In this document: positions 1 to 8,308 of the stretch, piece after piece
Layout of the letters: every line of letters starts with the position of its first letter
How positions within the stretch are numbered: position 1 is the stretch's first letter
From: GCA-2733415 sp964276095
GTDB taxonomy: Bacteria > Bacteroidota > Bacteroidia > Flavobacteriales > Flavobacteriaceae
Length of the DNA stretch: 64,000 nucleotides
Direction: 5' to 3'
Assembly (NCBI GenBank): GCA_964276095.1
Contig: CAXYDR010000001.1
Location: forward strand, 62,001-126,000
Program-made: the position numbers and the translations under genes
Notes under the pieces: model-generated
Databases searched by the model: none
Told to the model about the DNA's origin: nothing
Seen by the model: only the letters and a program-made list of their open reading frames with translations

Positions 1-408
1 TACATAACTACCATCTATTTGAAGTGTAATTGGATTTTCATCAAGAGTCAAATGCTTTGAAATAAGATCATTTAATGTTATTAAACTTGGTGTGTAATCA
101 GGTTTTAGGTCAATTAGTAATTTGCCAGAATAGTCTTTTCCGTCAATTTTAAATTCCCCTTTTTCAATATTAACGTGTTTAATTTTGTCAGGATTTAGTG
201 TTTTTATAAATGTGTCAGCACCTTGAAATACTCCATTTATGAAAACTGCAACCTGCCTATTTTTAGGGTTTGTTGAATTGCTGTAGTTGATTTCTATTTC
301 AGAATTTTCAGAATAATGTGGTGTGTCATCAATTGTAGTGTCTGGGGATTTTTGACCAAATGATAAAGCGCTAATTAGAAATAAAACTATTATAATTGTT
401 TTTTCCAT
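1..408 (-). CDS. Secreted protein, C-terminus cut by window edge
   Basis: This reading frame starts with ATG at 408 and runs open to the window edge, so at least 136 residues are visible and the C-terminus is missing. The N-terminus (MEKTIIIVLFLISALSFGQ) is a clear signal peptide ending in a flavobacterial-type SFGQ cleavage region. The mature part has no family that I recognise with confidence; a stretch with NGVFQGADTFIKTLNPDKI loosely resembles the plug-like segment of carboxypeptidase-regulatory/TonB-plug proteins. It lies in the same direction as, and 59 bp downstream of, the DUF-type protein at 468-1226, so both may be cotranscribed. Confidence 0.6.
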   Translation of the reverse strand, partial: MEKTIIIVLFLISALSFGQKSPDTTIDDTPHYSENSEIEINYSNSTNPKNRQVAVFINGVFQGADTFIKTLNPDKIKHVNIEKGEFKIDGKDYSGKLLIDLKPDYTPSLITLNDLISKHLTLDENPITLQIDGSYV

Positions 409-467
409 GATTAATTGTTGCGAATGTTTTTGGGGAGATAAACTGTAAAAATACTATTTTAATTAAT

Positions 468-1226
468 TTACTTTCTTTTTAAAATCTTATACTCTTCAAA
501 ACACCCACTAATAGCATCTAGTATTTGAAGGTCGTTTGCAGTTTGAATAAAGTTCTTGGAGTAGCTACAGTGACTAAGTACGTCTTCTAGCTCAGATTTA
601 TCAATCTGTAAGAAAGAAGTTAATAATTCTCTGTCAAACTTTTGAGATAAGAGCTTACGTATTTCGTCATCCTTTTTCATCTGACGCAATTTTCGCATTT
701 GTTTACTTTTCTTGCTAAAGGTATTGTAGAGTAAGTCGGCAGGATTAAAAATAGCACCTAATACTTTACTGATTGCTCCGGGGCCTTTTTTTCCGGCTTC
801 ATAACCTTTTTGTAAACCTGAAATACTGTATTGTTGTGAATTGTTAATTGGTATGTACTTCGTGTCAATGTCTAAGTAGCCAGTTAATGTATGTGGTTTA
901 ATTAAAATTTCTTCTAAAGCATAAGCGCTTTCAGTTAATTCAATATTTGAATTTCCGAATTTAATCCAGTCGTTGGTAACTTTTACTTTTATTGATTTGT
1001 AACCTAGGAAAGACAAATGTAAAGTGTCATTTACAGCAGCTTTAATATTGAAATCTCCTTTTTTGTCGGTAATTGATCCTGTAACTATATTTAGATTAAT
1101 TACATGAACATTTTCAAGACCTTTACCTGATGTGTTAACTACTTTTCCTGAAATTGATTGTACATTTTGTGCAAATGACAGTGTGCATAAAACGCATAAA
1201 ATTAGTGTTAGTAGTAAATTCTTCAA
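468..1226 (-). CDS. Carboxypeptidase-like regulatory domain protein
   Basis: The 252-residue protein begins with a signal peptide (about residues 1-20, ending SFAQ). Residues about 25-95 form a carboxypeptidase regulatory-like beta-sandwich (ISGKVVNTSGKGLENVHV, then GDFNI and FLGYKS), the domain often found in Bacteroidota surface proteins. The rest is helical and basic, with a region around residues 130-180 containing GLQKGYEAGKKGPGAISKVLG that recurs in flavobacterial proteins of unknown function. It is probably periplasmic or outer-membrane associated. It follows the RNA helicase in the same direction but a strong terminator at 1262-1287 separates them. Function is not known. Confidence 0.75.
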   Translation of the reverse strand: MKNLLLTLILCVLCTLSFAQNVQSISGKVVNTSGKGLENVHVINLNIVTGSITDKKGDFNIKAAVNDTLHLSFLGYKSIKVKVTNDWIKFGNSNIELTESAYALEEILIKPHTLTGYLDIDTKYIPINNSQQYSISGLQKGYEAGKKGPGAISKVLGAIFNPADLLYNTFSKKSKQMRKLRQMKKDDEIRKLLSQKFDRELLTSFLQIDKSELEDVLSHCSYSKNFIQTANDLQILDAISGCFEEYKILKRK

Positions 1227-1261
1227 GTGTTAGTTTTTTATTGTTGGGACTAATTTAAACT

Positions 1262-1287
1262 AAAAAAAGTGCCTAGGCACTTTTTTT
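1262..1287 (-). terminator. Rho-independent terminator after the RNA helicase
   Basis: A perfect 26-bp palindrome with GTGCCTAGGCAC as its core is flanked by seven A and seven T. It lies 25 bp beyond the helicase stop codon on the minus strand and would end that transcript before the next gene. Confidence 0.85.
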
Positions 1288-1311
1288 AGTTAAATATTAA
1301 CAACATGTATG

Positions 1312-3291
1312 TTAGTCTCTTCTTGAGCGTCTTCCTTCGAATGAAGCTCTTGGTCTATCGTCTCTTGAACCTCTATCAGATGATGAGCTTCTTCTGTCTC
1401 CTCTATCAGATGAAGAATCTCTTCTGTCACCTCTGTCAGATGAAGACTCTCTTCTTTCTCTGAATCCGCCAGAATCACCGTCTCTACTTCCGCTGCTTCT
1501 TCTTCTGTCTCCTCCTGAAGATTCTCTTCTCTCTCTGAATCCACCAGAATCACCGTCTCTACGACCGCCACTGCTTCTTCTTCTGTCTCCACCACCGCTT
1601 CGACCTCTGAATCCACCAGAATCACCATCACTTCTTCCGCGTCCTCCACGATCTCTTCCACCGCGTCCTCCACGATCTCTTCCACCACCGCCTCCGGTGT
1701 TGTTAGAAACTTCAACATTCACAAAACGTCCATCAACTTTGTAGTCTTTGAAGAATTCCATGATTTTTTCTTTGTGTGCTTCATCAGTATTAAAGAAAGA
1801 GAAGCTCTCTTTACAATCTACTTTGAAAACATCATCACGTCCAAGTTCTAAAGTGTCTTTTAAGAAATCCTTTAAACGCATCCAGTCATATCCGTCTTTT
1901 TCACCAACATTGATGAAATAACGAGTTGAACCATCTGGTGCCGATTCTCTTGAAGAGCGTTCGTCACTTGAAGGTTTAGGGTCTCTAGATTTCTTATAGT
2001 AGTTAGAAAAACGTGTAAATTCTACTGAGAAGAATTTCTTAATTAACTCTTCTTTAGATAATTCTTCTAAAGATTCATTTAATTGAGGTAAATATTCTTC
2101 AATATCCTCGTTAATCTCAGTGTTCTTTACGCTATTTACTAAGTGGAATAATTGTACTTCACAAATTTCTTTTCCACTAGGAATATCTTTCTTGATAAAA
2201 TCAGTCTTTAAAATACGTTCTAAAGATTTGATTTTACGCATCTCACTTTTAGTAACAATAACTATAGAGATACCAGATTTACCTGCTCTACCAGTTCTAC
2301 CACTACGGTGAGTATAGGTTTCGATTTCATCAGGTAATTGGTAATTTACTACGTGAGTAATATCATTTACATCAATACCACGTGCAGCAACATCAGTAGC
2401 AACTAGCATTTGAATTTGCTTGTTACGGAATGATTTCATTACTGTATCACGTTGGCTCTGACTTAAATCACCGTGAATTGCAGCAGCGTTGTATCCGTCT
2501 TCAATTAACTTTTCAGCAACTGCTTGTGTGTCTCTTTTTGTTCTACAGAATACTACTGAGAATATTCCTGGGTTAGCATCAGCTAAACGTTTTAATGCTG
2601 AGTAACGATCTCTTCCTGATACTTGGTAGTATTCATGAGATACGTTTTTGTTTCCTGCATTTTTAGTACCAACAGTAATTTCCATTGGGTTATTCATGAA
2701 TTTTTTCGCAATAGTCGCTACCTCTTTTGGCATCGTTGCAGAAAATAACCATATATTCTTTTCGTCTGGAGTGTCAGATAATATTTCAGTAATGTCTTCA
2801 TAGAATCCCATGTTTAACATTTCATCAGCTTCATCTAAAACGCAAACATCAATTTTTCTGATGTCCACCATTCCACGACGAATCATATCACCCATTCTTC
2901 CTGGAGTTGCAACAATAATTTGTGCACCTCTTTTTATTTCTCTTGATTGGTCTTGGATACTTGCTCCACCATAAACGGCAACAACATTTAATCCTTTAAC
3001 GTGTTTTGAGTAGTTTTTTAACTCATTTGTGATTTGTAAACACAATTCACGAGTTGGAGATAAGATTAATCCTTGAGTAGTTCTGCTTGTTGCATCTACT
3101 TTTTCAACTAAAGGAAAACCGAATGCTGCTGTTTTACCTGTTCCTGTTTGAGCAAGTGAAACGATGTCAGTATCGTTTTCTAATAATAAAGGGATTGTTT
3201 TTTCTTGTACTTCAGACGGAGTTTCAAAACCCATGTCTTTAATTGCCTTTAAGCTAAATTCGCCTAGGCCTAATTCTTCAAATGTTGCCAT
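1312..3291 (-). CDS. deaD: DEAD-box ATP-dependent RNA helicase with RGG-rich tail
   Basis: The 659-residue protein unwinds RNA duplexes, a role usually tied to ribosome assembly and cold adaptation. All core motifs are visible: Q motif near residue 29, AQTGTGKT at 47-54, PTREL near 80, DEAD at 153-156, SAT at 184-186, RGID near 304 and HRSGRTGR at 328-335. Residues about 455-535 look like a DbpA-type RNA-binding domain, and about 540-659 are a long Arg/Gly/Ser/Asp repeat tail that should bind RNA loosely. The family assignment (CsdA/DeaD type) is firm; the exact subfamily name is inferred. A -7 promoter box lies about 110 bp upstream, leaving a long leader as is common for cold-shock helicases. 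Confidence 0.95.
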   Translation of the reverse strand: MATFEELGLGEFSLKAIKDMGFETPSEVQEKTIPLLLENDTDIVSLAQTGTGKTAAFGFPLVEKVDATSRTTQGLILSPTRELCLQITNELKNYSKHVKGLNVVAVYGGASIQDQSREIKRGAQIIVATPGRMGDMIRRGMVDIRKIDVCVLDEADEMLNMGFYEDITEILSDTPDEKNIWLFSATMPKEVATIAKKFMNNPMEITVGTKNAGNKNVSHEYYQVSGRDRYSALKRLADANPGIFSVVFCRTKRDTQAVAEKLIEDGYNAAAIHGDLSQSQRDTVMKSFRNKQIQMLVATDVAARGIDVNDITHVVNYQLPDEIETYTHRSGRTGRAGKSGISIVIVTKSEMRKIKSLERILKTDFIKKDIPSGKEICEVQLFHLVNSVKNTEINEDIEEYLPQLNESLEELSKEELIKKFFSVEFTRFSNYYKKSRDPKPSSDERSSRESAPDGSTRYFINVGEKDGYDWMRLKDFLKDTLELGRDDVFKVDCKESFSFFNTDEAHKEKIMEFFKDYKVDGRFVNVEVSNNTGGGGGRDRGGRGGRDRGGRGRSDGDSGGFRGRSGGGDRRRSSGGRRDGDSGGFRERRESSGGDRRRSSGSRDGDSGGFRERRESSSDRGDRRDSSSDRGDRRSSSSDRGSRDDRPRASFEGRRSRRD

Positions 3292-3403
3292 TTATTTTTT
3301 ATTTTACTGTTCGCAAATGTGTTACTTAGAGCACCCCATTCGTGTAAAATAAAGCTCTTTGGTAACACCAACCACCATTCTGATGGTTTTTTTAAATTCG
3401 GTG

Positions 3404-3411
3404 CAAATATA
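3404..3411 (-). promoter_or_regulatory. -7 promoter box of the RNA helicase gene
   Basis: On the minus strand the sequence TATATTTG matches the Bacteroidota consensus TAnnTTTG. Transcription would start near 3397, giving a leader of about 105 nt with a small hairpin (ACCAT/ATGGT) at about 3373-3388. The -33 element is weak. Confidence 0.5.
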
Positions 3412-3470
3412 CGTCTTTATTCTTAAGCTACTAATAAATATGACTTTTGTTACTTAAAAGACTAAAAAAC

Positions 3471-3501
3471 TTGTCTAAATGTAATGTTTGTTTTACTTTT
3501 G
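3471..3501 (+). promoter_or_regulatory. Promoter of the membrane protein/HTH pair
   Basis: TTG at 3471-3473 is separated by 20 nt from TACTTTTG at 3494-3501, a near-perfect Bacteroidota sigma-ABfr promoter. It would start transcription about 17 nt before the ATG at 3525. Confidence 0.7.
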
Positions 3502-3524
3502 GTAAAAAATATAATACATTAATT

Positions 3525-3992
3525 ATGGAGAAATCATATTTGTTGCCACATCGTTTTAAGAAGATGGGGTGGGTTTTATTAGTTTTAGGCATAGCTTTGG
3601 GGGTTGCAATGCGATTCTTCGGGATAGATTCAGATTATTTTGGAAGAATTCCTTTTTTAGGAATTGTAACAGAGAGCTTTTTAACATCTAATAAGCATTT
3701 CTTTAAAGTTGCTGAAAATGGTTTTTTAGATGAGCTTGTTGCTGTGTTAATTATTTTAGGTGGGATTTTAGTAGGGTTTTGTAAAACAAAAATTGAAGAT
3801 GAATTTATATTGCAAATGCGTTTGAGTTCTTTAGTATGGTCAGTATATGTAAATTACGGGATTTTGTTTTTAGCGGTGTTATTTGTGTTTGATATGCCTT
3901 TTTTTGATGTAATGGTGTTGAATATGTTTACAGTACTATTGTTTTTTATAATTCGGTTTCATGTTCAATTGCACAAAGCTAATCGTTTGTAA
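3525..3992 (+). CDS. Small multi-pass membrane protein
   Basis: I take ATG 3525 as the start because the promoter at 3471-3501 lies inside the longer open frame. The 155-residue product has about four hydrophobic segments (near residues 14-30, 68-87, 103-123 and 127-147) and no catalytic motif that I can see. Its stop codon is 2 bp before the start of an XRE-type regulator, so the two are an operon. Membrane protein plus a tiny HTH regulator of this kind is a common bacterial pairing in which the regulator probably controls the membrane protein. Function is unknown. Confidence 0.75.
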   Translation: MEKSYLLPHRFKKMGWVLLVLGIALGVAMRFFGIDSDYFGRIPFLGIVTESFLTSNKHFFKVAENGFLDELVAVLIILGGILVGFCKTKIEDEFILQMRLSSLVWSVYVNYGILFLAVLFVFDMPFFDVMVLNMFTVLLFFIIRFHVQLHKANRL

Positions 3993-3994
3993 TC

Positions 3995-4195
3995 ATGAAA
4001 AACACTATAAAAATACAGCGTGCTATAAAAGATGTCACTCAAGCACAGTTGGCTGAAATAATAGGAGTGAGTAGGCAAACTATTAATGCTATAGAGAAAA
4101 ATAAATATGTGCCTTCAACAGTGTTGGCTTTAAAGCTAGCTCGGTTTTTTGAAGTAGCAGTAGAGCGTGTTTTTGAATTAAGCGAAGAAGATTGA
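3995..4195 (+). CDS. XRE-family helix-turn-helix regulator, short form
   Basis: The 66-residue protein is a single HTH domain of the Cro/CI type: TQAQLAEIIGVSRQTINAIE forms the two-helix DNA-reading unit, followed by NKYVPSTVLALKLARFFEV. This is the compact form often annotated as YgzD/YozG-like. It starts 2 bp after the membrane protein stop codon and is followed by a bidirectional terminator at 4206-4254. It probably regulates its own operon. Confidence 0.9.
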   Translation: MKNTIKIQRAIKDVTQAQLAEIIGVSRQTINAIEKNKYVPSTVLALKLARFFEVAVERVFELSEED

Positions 4196-4205
4196 GAATA
4201 AATAA

Positions 4206-4254
4206 GAGCTGCTTATGATCTTAGTTTTTTTGATTATAAGCAGCTCTTTTTTTA
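4206..4254. terminator. Bidirectional terminator between convergent genes
   Basis: The stem GAGCTGCTTAT (4206-4216) pairs with ATAAGCAGCTC (4236-4246) and is followed by a run of T; a T-rich loop lies between. It serves the HTH gene on the plus strand and overlaps the end of rdgB on the minus strand. Confidence 0.8.
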
Positions 4255-4824
4255 TATGTTGTTTAAAAAATCAATAAGTAATCTAACTGCTTTTCCACGA
4301 TGACTTACACTTGCTTTTTCTTCTATTGTCATTTCAGCAAATGTTTTGTTGAATCCGTCAGGTATAAAGATAGGATCGTAGCCAAATCCTTTTTCGCCAC
4401 GTTTCTCAAGAGTGATTTTACCAGTACAAATTCCTTCAAATAAATATTGTTCTCTATTTAGATTTAACGCAATTACAGTTACAAAACGAGCTTTCTTATT
4501 AGATTTACCCTTAAGTTTTTCTAAAACCAAATTCATGTTTGCTTCGGCAGATTTATCTTCTCCAGCATAACGTGCAGAATAAACACCAGGTTCACCATTT
4601 AATGCTTCAATTTCTAAGCCCGTATCATCTGCAAAACCATCTGCGCTATAATATTGAGTTAGGTAGTTTACTTTTTGTATTGCATTACCTTTAATGGTAA
4701 GGGAGCTTTCTGGGATATCTTCAGTGCAATTAATTTCTTTTAAAGTTGTCAGTTTTATTGTGTCAAGCATTGCTTGAACTTCATGTAGTTTGTTGCTATT
4801 GTTTGTTGCGAATACGAGTTCCAT
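4252..4824 (-). CDS. rdgB: XTP/dITP diphosphatase (HAM1/RdgB family)
   Basis: The 190-residue enzyme hydrolyses non-canonical purine triphosphates (dITP, XTP) to monophosphate and pyrophosphate, keeping deaminated bases out of nucleic acids. Family signatures are intact: FATNNSNKLHEV at the N-terminus (triphosphate binding), DDTGLEIEALNGEPGVYSAR with the catalytic Asp, GFGYDPIF and SHRGKAV near the C-terminus. Length is normal for the family. It is convergent with the small HTH gene. Confidence 0.96.
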   Translation of the reverse strand: MELVFATNNSNKLHEVQAMLDTIKLTTLKEINCTEDIPESSLTIKGNAIQKVNYLTQYYSADGFADDTGLEIEALNGEPGVYSARYAGEDKSAEANMNLVLEKLKGKSNKKARFVTVIALNLNREQYLFEGICTGKITLEKRGEKGFGYDPIFIPDGFNKTFAEMTIEEKASVSHRGKAVRLLIDFLNNI

Positions 4825-4947
4825 AAAGTTGAATTTTTAGCCAAAAATAACACATCTTAATTAAATTTACAGATCTAAATGATAATTATCAGCTATAACT
4901 AGTGGAAATATTATTAACTTTATGAAACAAACTTAAACCTAGTTATT

Positions 4948-5247
4948 ATGACAATAAATATTCAATTTTTAGATATGCCAACTAGTGAGGCTTTGGCAGA
5001 GTACATTACGGGTAAACTAGGTAAGCTAGGAAATAAATATGATTGGGTTATTAATGCTAATGTGAGTATTGAGAAACGTAATGACCCAAAAGGGGAAGGG
5101 AAGGTGTGTAAAATAGAATTAAGTATTCCTGGTCCTAGAATATTTGCTGAGTCTGATGAAAAAAATTATGAGCTTTCTGTAAAAGAAACACTTAAGGATT
5201 TAGAAACGCAATTGAAAAAACGTAAAGAGGTTATGAATGCTCATTAA
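4948..5247 (+). CDS. hpf: Ribosome hibernation-promoting factor (HPF/YfiA short form)
   Basis: The 99-residue protein belongs to the RaiA/HPF family that binds the 30S subunit and stores ribosomes in stationary phase. Seen: the conserved beta-alpha-beta start (MTINIQFLDMPTSEALAEYI), KLGKLGNKYDWV, and the C-terminal basic helix KETLKDLETQLKKRKE. The short length means no dimerising C-terminal domain. It ends 2 bp before the convergent rlmH gene. Confidence 0.88.
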   Translation: MTINIQFLDMPTSEALAEYITGKLGKLGNKYDWVINANVSIEKRNDPKGEGKVCKIELSIPGPRIFAESDEKNYELSVKETLKDLETQLKKRKEVMNAH

Positions 5248-5249
5248 CT

Positions 5250-5723
5250 TTATTGATGATGATATGGTTCGTTTTTTAAAATTGTAAACCCTCTATAGAT
5301 TTGCTCTACAATAAATAGGCGTATCATTTGGTGCGAAAAAGTCATTTTTGATAAAGATATTTTCCCTTGTGCTTTTTGATATACATTATTAGAAAATCCA
5401 TAAGGGCCACCAATAACAAATACCAGTTGTTTTATTCCGGAATTCATTTTCTTCTGTAGATAGTTAGCGTATTCTACAGAGGAAAATTGTTTTCCGTTTT
5501 CGTCTAATAAAACCAAGACATCTGTAGAGGTTATTTTTTTTAAAATTAGCTCACCTTCTTTTTCTTTTTGCTGTGCTTCCGAAAGATTTTTTACATTTTT
5601 AATATCAGGAATGATGTCTATATCAAACTTAATATAATGTTTTAGTCTTTTTTGATACTGTTCAATTAGCTGTAGTAATTGCTTGTCGTCAGTTTTTCCT
5701 ATGGCAATAAGTTTAATTTGCAT
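5250..5723 (-). CDS. rlmH: 23S rRNA pseudouridine1915-N3 methyltransferase
   Basis: The 157-residue protein is a SPOUT-class methyltransferase acting on Psi1915 in helix 69 of 23S rRNA. Diagnostic features are KIGKTDDKQLLQLIEQYQKR-like N-terminus (here AIGKTDDKQLLQLIEQYQKR), the knot motif FVIGGPYGF and the C-terminal FSHQMIRLFIVEQIYRGFTI ending in PYHHQ, which is strongly conserved. Length matches the family. The gene overlaps nothing; hpf converges on it and nadC diverges. Confidence 0.97.
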   Translation of the reverse strand: MQIKLIAIGKTDDKQLLQLIEQYQKRLKHYIKFDIDIIPDIKNVKNLSEAQQKEKEGELILKKITSTDVLVLLDENGKQFSSVEYANYLQKKMNSGIKQLVFVIGGPYGFSNNVYQKAQGKISLSKMTFSHQMIRLFIVEQIYRGFTILKNEPYHHQ

Positions 5724-5767
5724 TGATGATATCGGTAAATTATAGGGACAAAAATAAACCTTTTTTC

Positions 5768-5775
5768 TATTTTTG
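5768..5775 (+). promoter_or_regulatory. -7 promoter box of nadC
   Basis: TATTTTTG fits TAnnTTTG and lies 22 bp before the nadC ATG in the gap that separates it from the divergent rlmH. No clear -33 TTG is seen at the right distance. Confidence 0.5.
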
Positions 5776-5797
5776 TTAGTGAATTAATCCAATATAA

Positions 5798-6655
5798 ATG
5801 ATTTCAGAAGCACAGTTTAAAACGGAAATAGAATTAATTATAGCTAATGCCATACGTGAAGATGTTGGTGATGGTGACCATACTTCATTATCATGTATTC
5901 CTGATACGGCAATTGGTAAGGCTAAATTGTTAGTTAAGGATGATGGTATTATTGCTGGGGTTGAGTTTGCAAAAGAAGTATTTAAGTATGTTGATGCGGA
6001 TTTGCAAGTGGAAACTTTAATAGAGGATGGTAGTGCTGTAAATTATGGTGACATTGTGTTTTACGTGCAAGGGAGATCGCAAAGTATTTTGATGGCAGAG
6101 CGTTTAGTATTGAATGCAATGCAACGTATGAGTGCTATAGCTACAAAAACCAAATTGTTTGTTGACTTACTAGATGGTACAAAAACTCAAATTTTAGATA
6201 CTCGCAAAACTACTCCCGGAATTAGAGCTTTGGAGAAATGGGCAGTGAAAATTGGTGGAGGAGTAAATCATCGATTTGCGTTATATGATATGGTAATGAT
6301 TAAAGATAATCATATTGATTTTGCAGGAGGAATAACAAAGGCTATTGAAAAAACACAAGCCTATTTAAAAGCTAAGAATAAAGATTTAAAGATTATCGTA
6401 GAAGCAAGAAACTTAGAAGAGATAGCTGAAATTTTGAAAACCAAAGGTGTTTATAGAATTTTAATTGACAACTTCAATTATGAGGATACTAAAAAAGCAG
6501 TTGCTTTGATAGGTAATCAGTGTTTAACAGAGTCTTCTGGAGGAATAAATGAAAAAACAGCTCGTGAATATGCAAATTGTGGAGTAGATTATATTTCATC
6601 AGGTGCGTTAACACATTCAGTATATAACTTAGATTTAAGTTTAAAAGCAGTATAA
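5798..6655 (+). CDS. nadC: Nicotinate-nucleotide diphosphorylase (carboxylating)
   Basis: The 285-residue enzyme converts quinolinate and PRPP to nicotinate mononucleotide, CO2 and pyrophosphate in de novo NAD synthesis. The QAPRTase signatures are visible: EDVGDGDHTS near the N-terminus, AERLVLNAMQRMSAIAT, LDTRKTTPGIRALEKWAV with active-site Arg/Lys, GGGVNHRFALYDMVMIKDNH, and SSGGINEKTARE in the phosphate-binding region. Length is typical. The YihY-type gene follows after 4 bp and is probably cotranscribed. Confidence 0.97.
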   Translation: MISEAQFKTEIELIIANAIREDVGDGDHTSLSCIPDTAIGKAKLLVKDDGIIAGVEFAKEVFKYVDADLQVETLIEDGSAVNYGDIVFYVQGRSQSILMAERLVLNAMQRMSAIATKTKLFVDLLDGTKTQILDTRKTTPGIRALEKWAVKIGGGVNHRFALYDMVMIKDNHIDFAGGITKAIEKTQAYLKAKNKDLKIIVEARNLEEIAEILKTKGVYRILIDNFNYEDTKKAVALIGNQCLTESSGGINEKTAREYANCGVDYISSGALTHSVYNLDLSLKAV

Positions 6656-6659
6656 TTTT

Positions 6660-7613
6660 TTGGAGCAAAAAGAAAATAAACCATCGAAATTAGTGGTGTT
6701 CGGAATGCGTATTCTGAATATTATATTTAATATCGGACGTAGTATAAAAATACCTGGATTACAGGGGTTGTCTTTGTATGATGTGTTAGAGATGTATGTT
6801 ATTGGTATAGTTAAAGGAGCTTTAACAACAAGGGCTGGGGCAATATCCTATAGTTTTTTCATGTCTCTGTTCCCGTTTCTTTTATTTGTACTTAATTTAA
6901 TGGCTGTAGTGTCTTTTATAGATTATAGTGATGATATTTTACCATTATTGGAGAGTGTGTTTCCTCCCAATACTCTAAATGTGTTTCAGGATACGATTGC
7001 AAATATTTTTGAAAAGAAGAGAGTAGGTTTATTGTCTACCTCATTTTTCTTCTCAATGTTTTTAATGGCAAATGGTGTTAATGCATTATTTAGTGGGTTT
7101 CAAGAGTCCTATCACACAAAAATCAATACAAGTTTCATAAAACAATACCTTACATCATTTGGTGTAGCTTTGCTTCTGGCATTATTTTTGTTTTTAGCAG
7201 TAATAACTATTCCTATTGTAGAAGTGTATATTGTACAACGATTAACAGACGAGGGTATTATAGCTAATGATTTAATTGGAATAACAATTGCGAAATATGT
7301 AATATTTACATTTATGTTTTATACGGTGATAGCCATGTTTTATTATTTTGGTTCAGCGGAAAAAAATTCCAGAAAATATTTTACACCTGGGGCAACGTTG
7401 TCGACAGTTTTGTTTTTGCTAACGACCTATTTGTTTGGTATTTATGTAGAGAATTTCGCTCAGTATAATGAGCTGTATGGGTCTATTGGAGCAATATTAA
7501 TTTTGATGTTGTATATTTGGTTGAATTCGAATATTCTTTTACTAGGATATGAGTTGAATGCCTCATTGTTGACATTAAAAAAACAAGCAACAAGTAAATT
7601 AAAAAATGATTAA
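6660..7613 (+). CDS. YihY/virulence factor BrkB family membrane protein
   Basis: The 317-residue protein has about six membrane-spanning segments and the family hallmark near the N-terminus, TTRAGAISYSFFMSLFPFLLF (A-x-a-I-S-Y-x-x-x-x-L-F-P). A further conserved element is GSIGAILILMLYIWLNSNILLLG near the end. The start is TTG at 6660, 4 bp after nadC; the first ATG would drop 16 residues. The family was once called ribonuclease BN by mistake; its real function is unclear. It is an inner-membrane protein. Confidence 0.9.
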   Translation: MEQKENKPSKLVVFGMRILNIIFNIGRSIKIPGLQGLSLYDVLEMYVIGIVKGALTTRAGAISYSFFMSLFPFLLFVLNLMAVVSFIDYSDDILPLLESVFPPNTLNVFQDTIANIFEKKRVGLLSTSFFFSMFLMANGVNALFSGFQESYHTKINTSFIKQYLTSFGVALLLALFLFLAVITIPIVEVYIVQRLTDEGIIANDLIGITIAKYVIFTFMFYTVIAMFYYFGSAEKNSRKYFTPGATLSTVLFLLTTYLFGIYVENFAQYNELYGSIGAILILMLYIWLNSNILLLGYELNASLLTLKKQATSKLKND

Positions 7614-7633
7614 TTAATTAAATAAATATAAAG

Positions 7634-8185
7634 ATGAAAAAGATAATATTTTTAGTGGCTTTTGTAATTTGTGCAAATGTTTCTTTTGCTCAAACGAAAG
7701 TAGGTGATGTTACTTTACCAAATACAGTGACACTTTCTGGTGAAGAAATGAACTTGAATGGAGCAGGAATGCGTGAAAAAATGTGGATTGATTTATATGC
7801 AGGAGGTTTATATGTGCAAACAAAATCTAGTGATGCAAATACTGTGATTAATGCTGATGCGCCAATGGCAATGAAATTGCATATTGTTAGTGGGATGGTT
7901 TCTCAAAGTAAAATGATTGGAGCTGTAACAGATGGATTTGAAAATTCAACTTCTGGAAAGGCAACTACAGTTGAGAGAGCAAGTTTTGTAGCTTGTTTTA
8001 ATGATGAAATCACTAAAGAAGATGTTTTTGATATTGCGTATGCAGCAGGGAAAACAACCGTGTATAAAAACGGAAAAGTAAAAGGTTCAGTTGAAGGGCT
8101 TGAATTTAAAAAAGCATTATTTGGGATTTGGTTAGGTAAGAAACCAGCTGATAAAAACTTGAAAAAAGGAATGTTAGGTAAGTAA
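7634..8185 (+). CDS. Chalcone isomerase-like periplasmic protein
   Basis: The 183-residue protein has a signal peptide (residues 1-19, ending SFAQ) and a bacterial chalcone-isomerase-like domain: VTLPNTVTLSGEEMNLNGAG, then KMWIDLYAGGLYVQ, a central MAMKLHIVSGMVSQSKM and the C-terminal LGKKPADKNLKKGMLG. In bacteria this fold is not known to isomerise chalcones and is regarded as a fatty-acid-binding or unknown-function domain. It follows the YihY gene by 20 bp and ends at the terminator 8214-8239. Confidence 0.88.
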   Translation: MKKIIFLVAFVICANVSFAQTKVGDVTLPNTVTLSGEEMNLNGAGMREKMWIDLYAGGLYVQTKSSDANTVINADAPMAMKLHIVSGMVSQSKMIGAVTDGFENSTSGKATTVERASFVACFNDEITKEDVFDIAYAAGKTTVYKNGKVKGSVEGLEFKKALFGIWLGKKPADKNLKKGMLGK

Positions 8186-8213
8186 TTTGCTAATTATTCT
8201 GAAGTATAAAAAG

Positions 8214-8239
8214 AAACCACGTTTAACGTGGTTTTTTTT
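8214..8239 (+). terminator. Rho-independent terminator after nadC operon
   Basis: The hairpin AAACCACG/CGTGGTTT with a short AT loop is followed by eight T, 28 bp after the chalcone-isomerase-like gene. Confidence 0.8.
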
Positions 8240-8274
8240 GTTTGAAATTCATTGTAAAATTTATGATGATAAAT

Positions 8275-8304
8275 CTGCAATTCACAATTGAATTTCTACA
8301 TTTG
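8275..8304 (+). promoter_or_regulatory. Promoter immediately upstream of priA
   Basis: TACATTTG at 8297-8304 matches TAnnTTTG; CTG at 8275-8277 stands exactly 19 nt before it in place of TTG. The expected transcription start falls within a few bases of the GTG codon at 8309, so the transcript may be nearly leaderless. Confidence 0.5.
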
Positions 8305-8308
8305 TGTA

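Noticed and set aside
1290..1718. 142-codon open frame on the minus strand in another frame within the helicase gene end
   Set aside because: Its Val/Glu-rich text is the out-of-frame reading of the Arg/Gly/Asp repeat tail of the RNA helicase; the helicase frame is clearly the real one.
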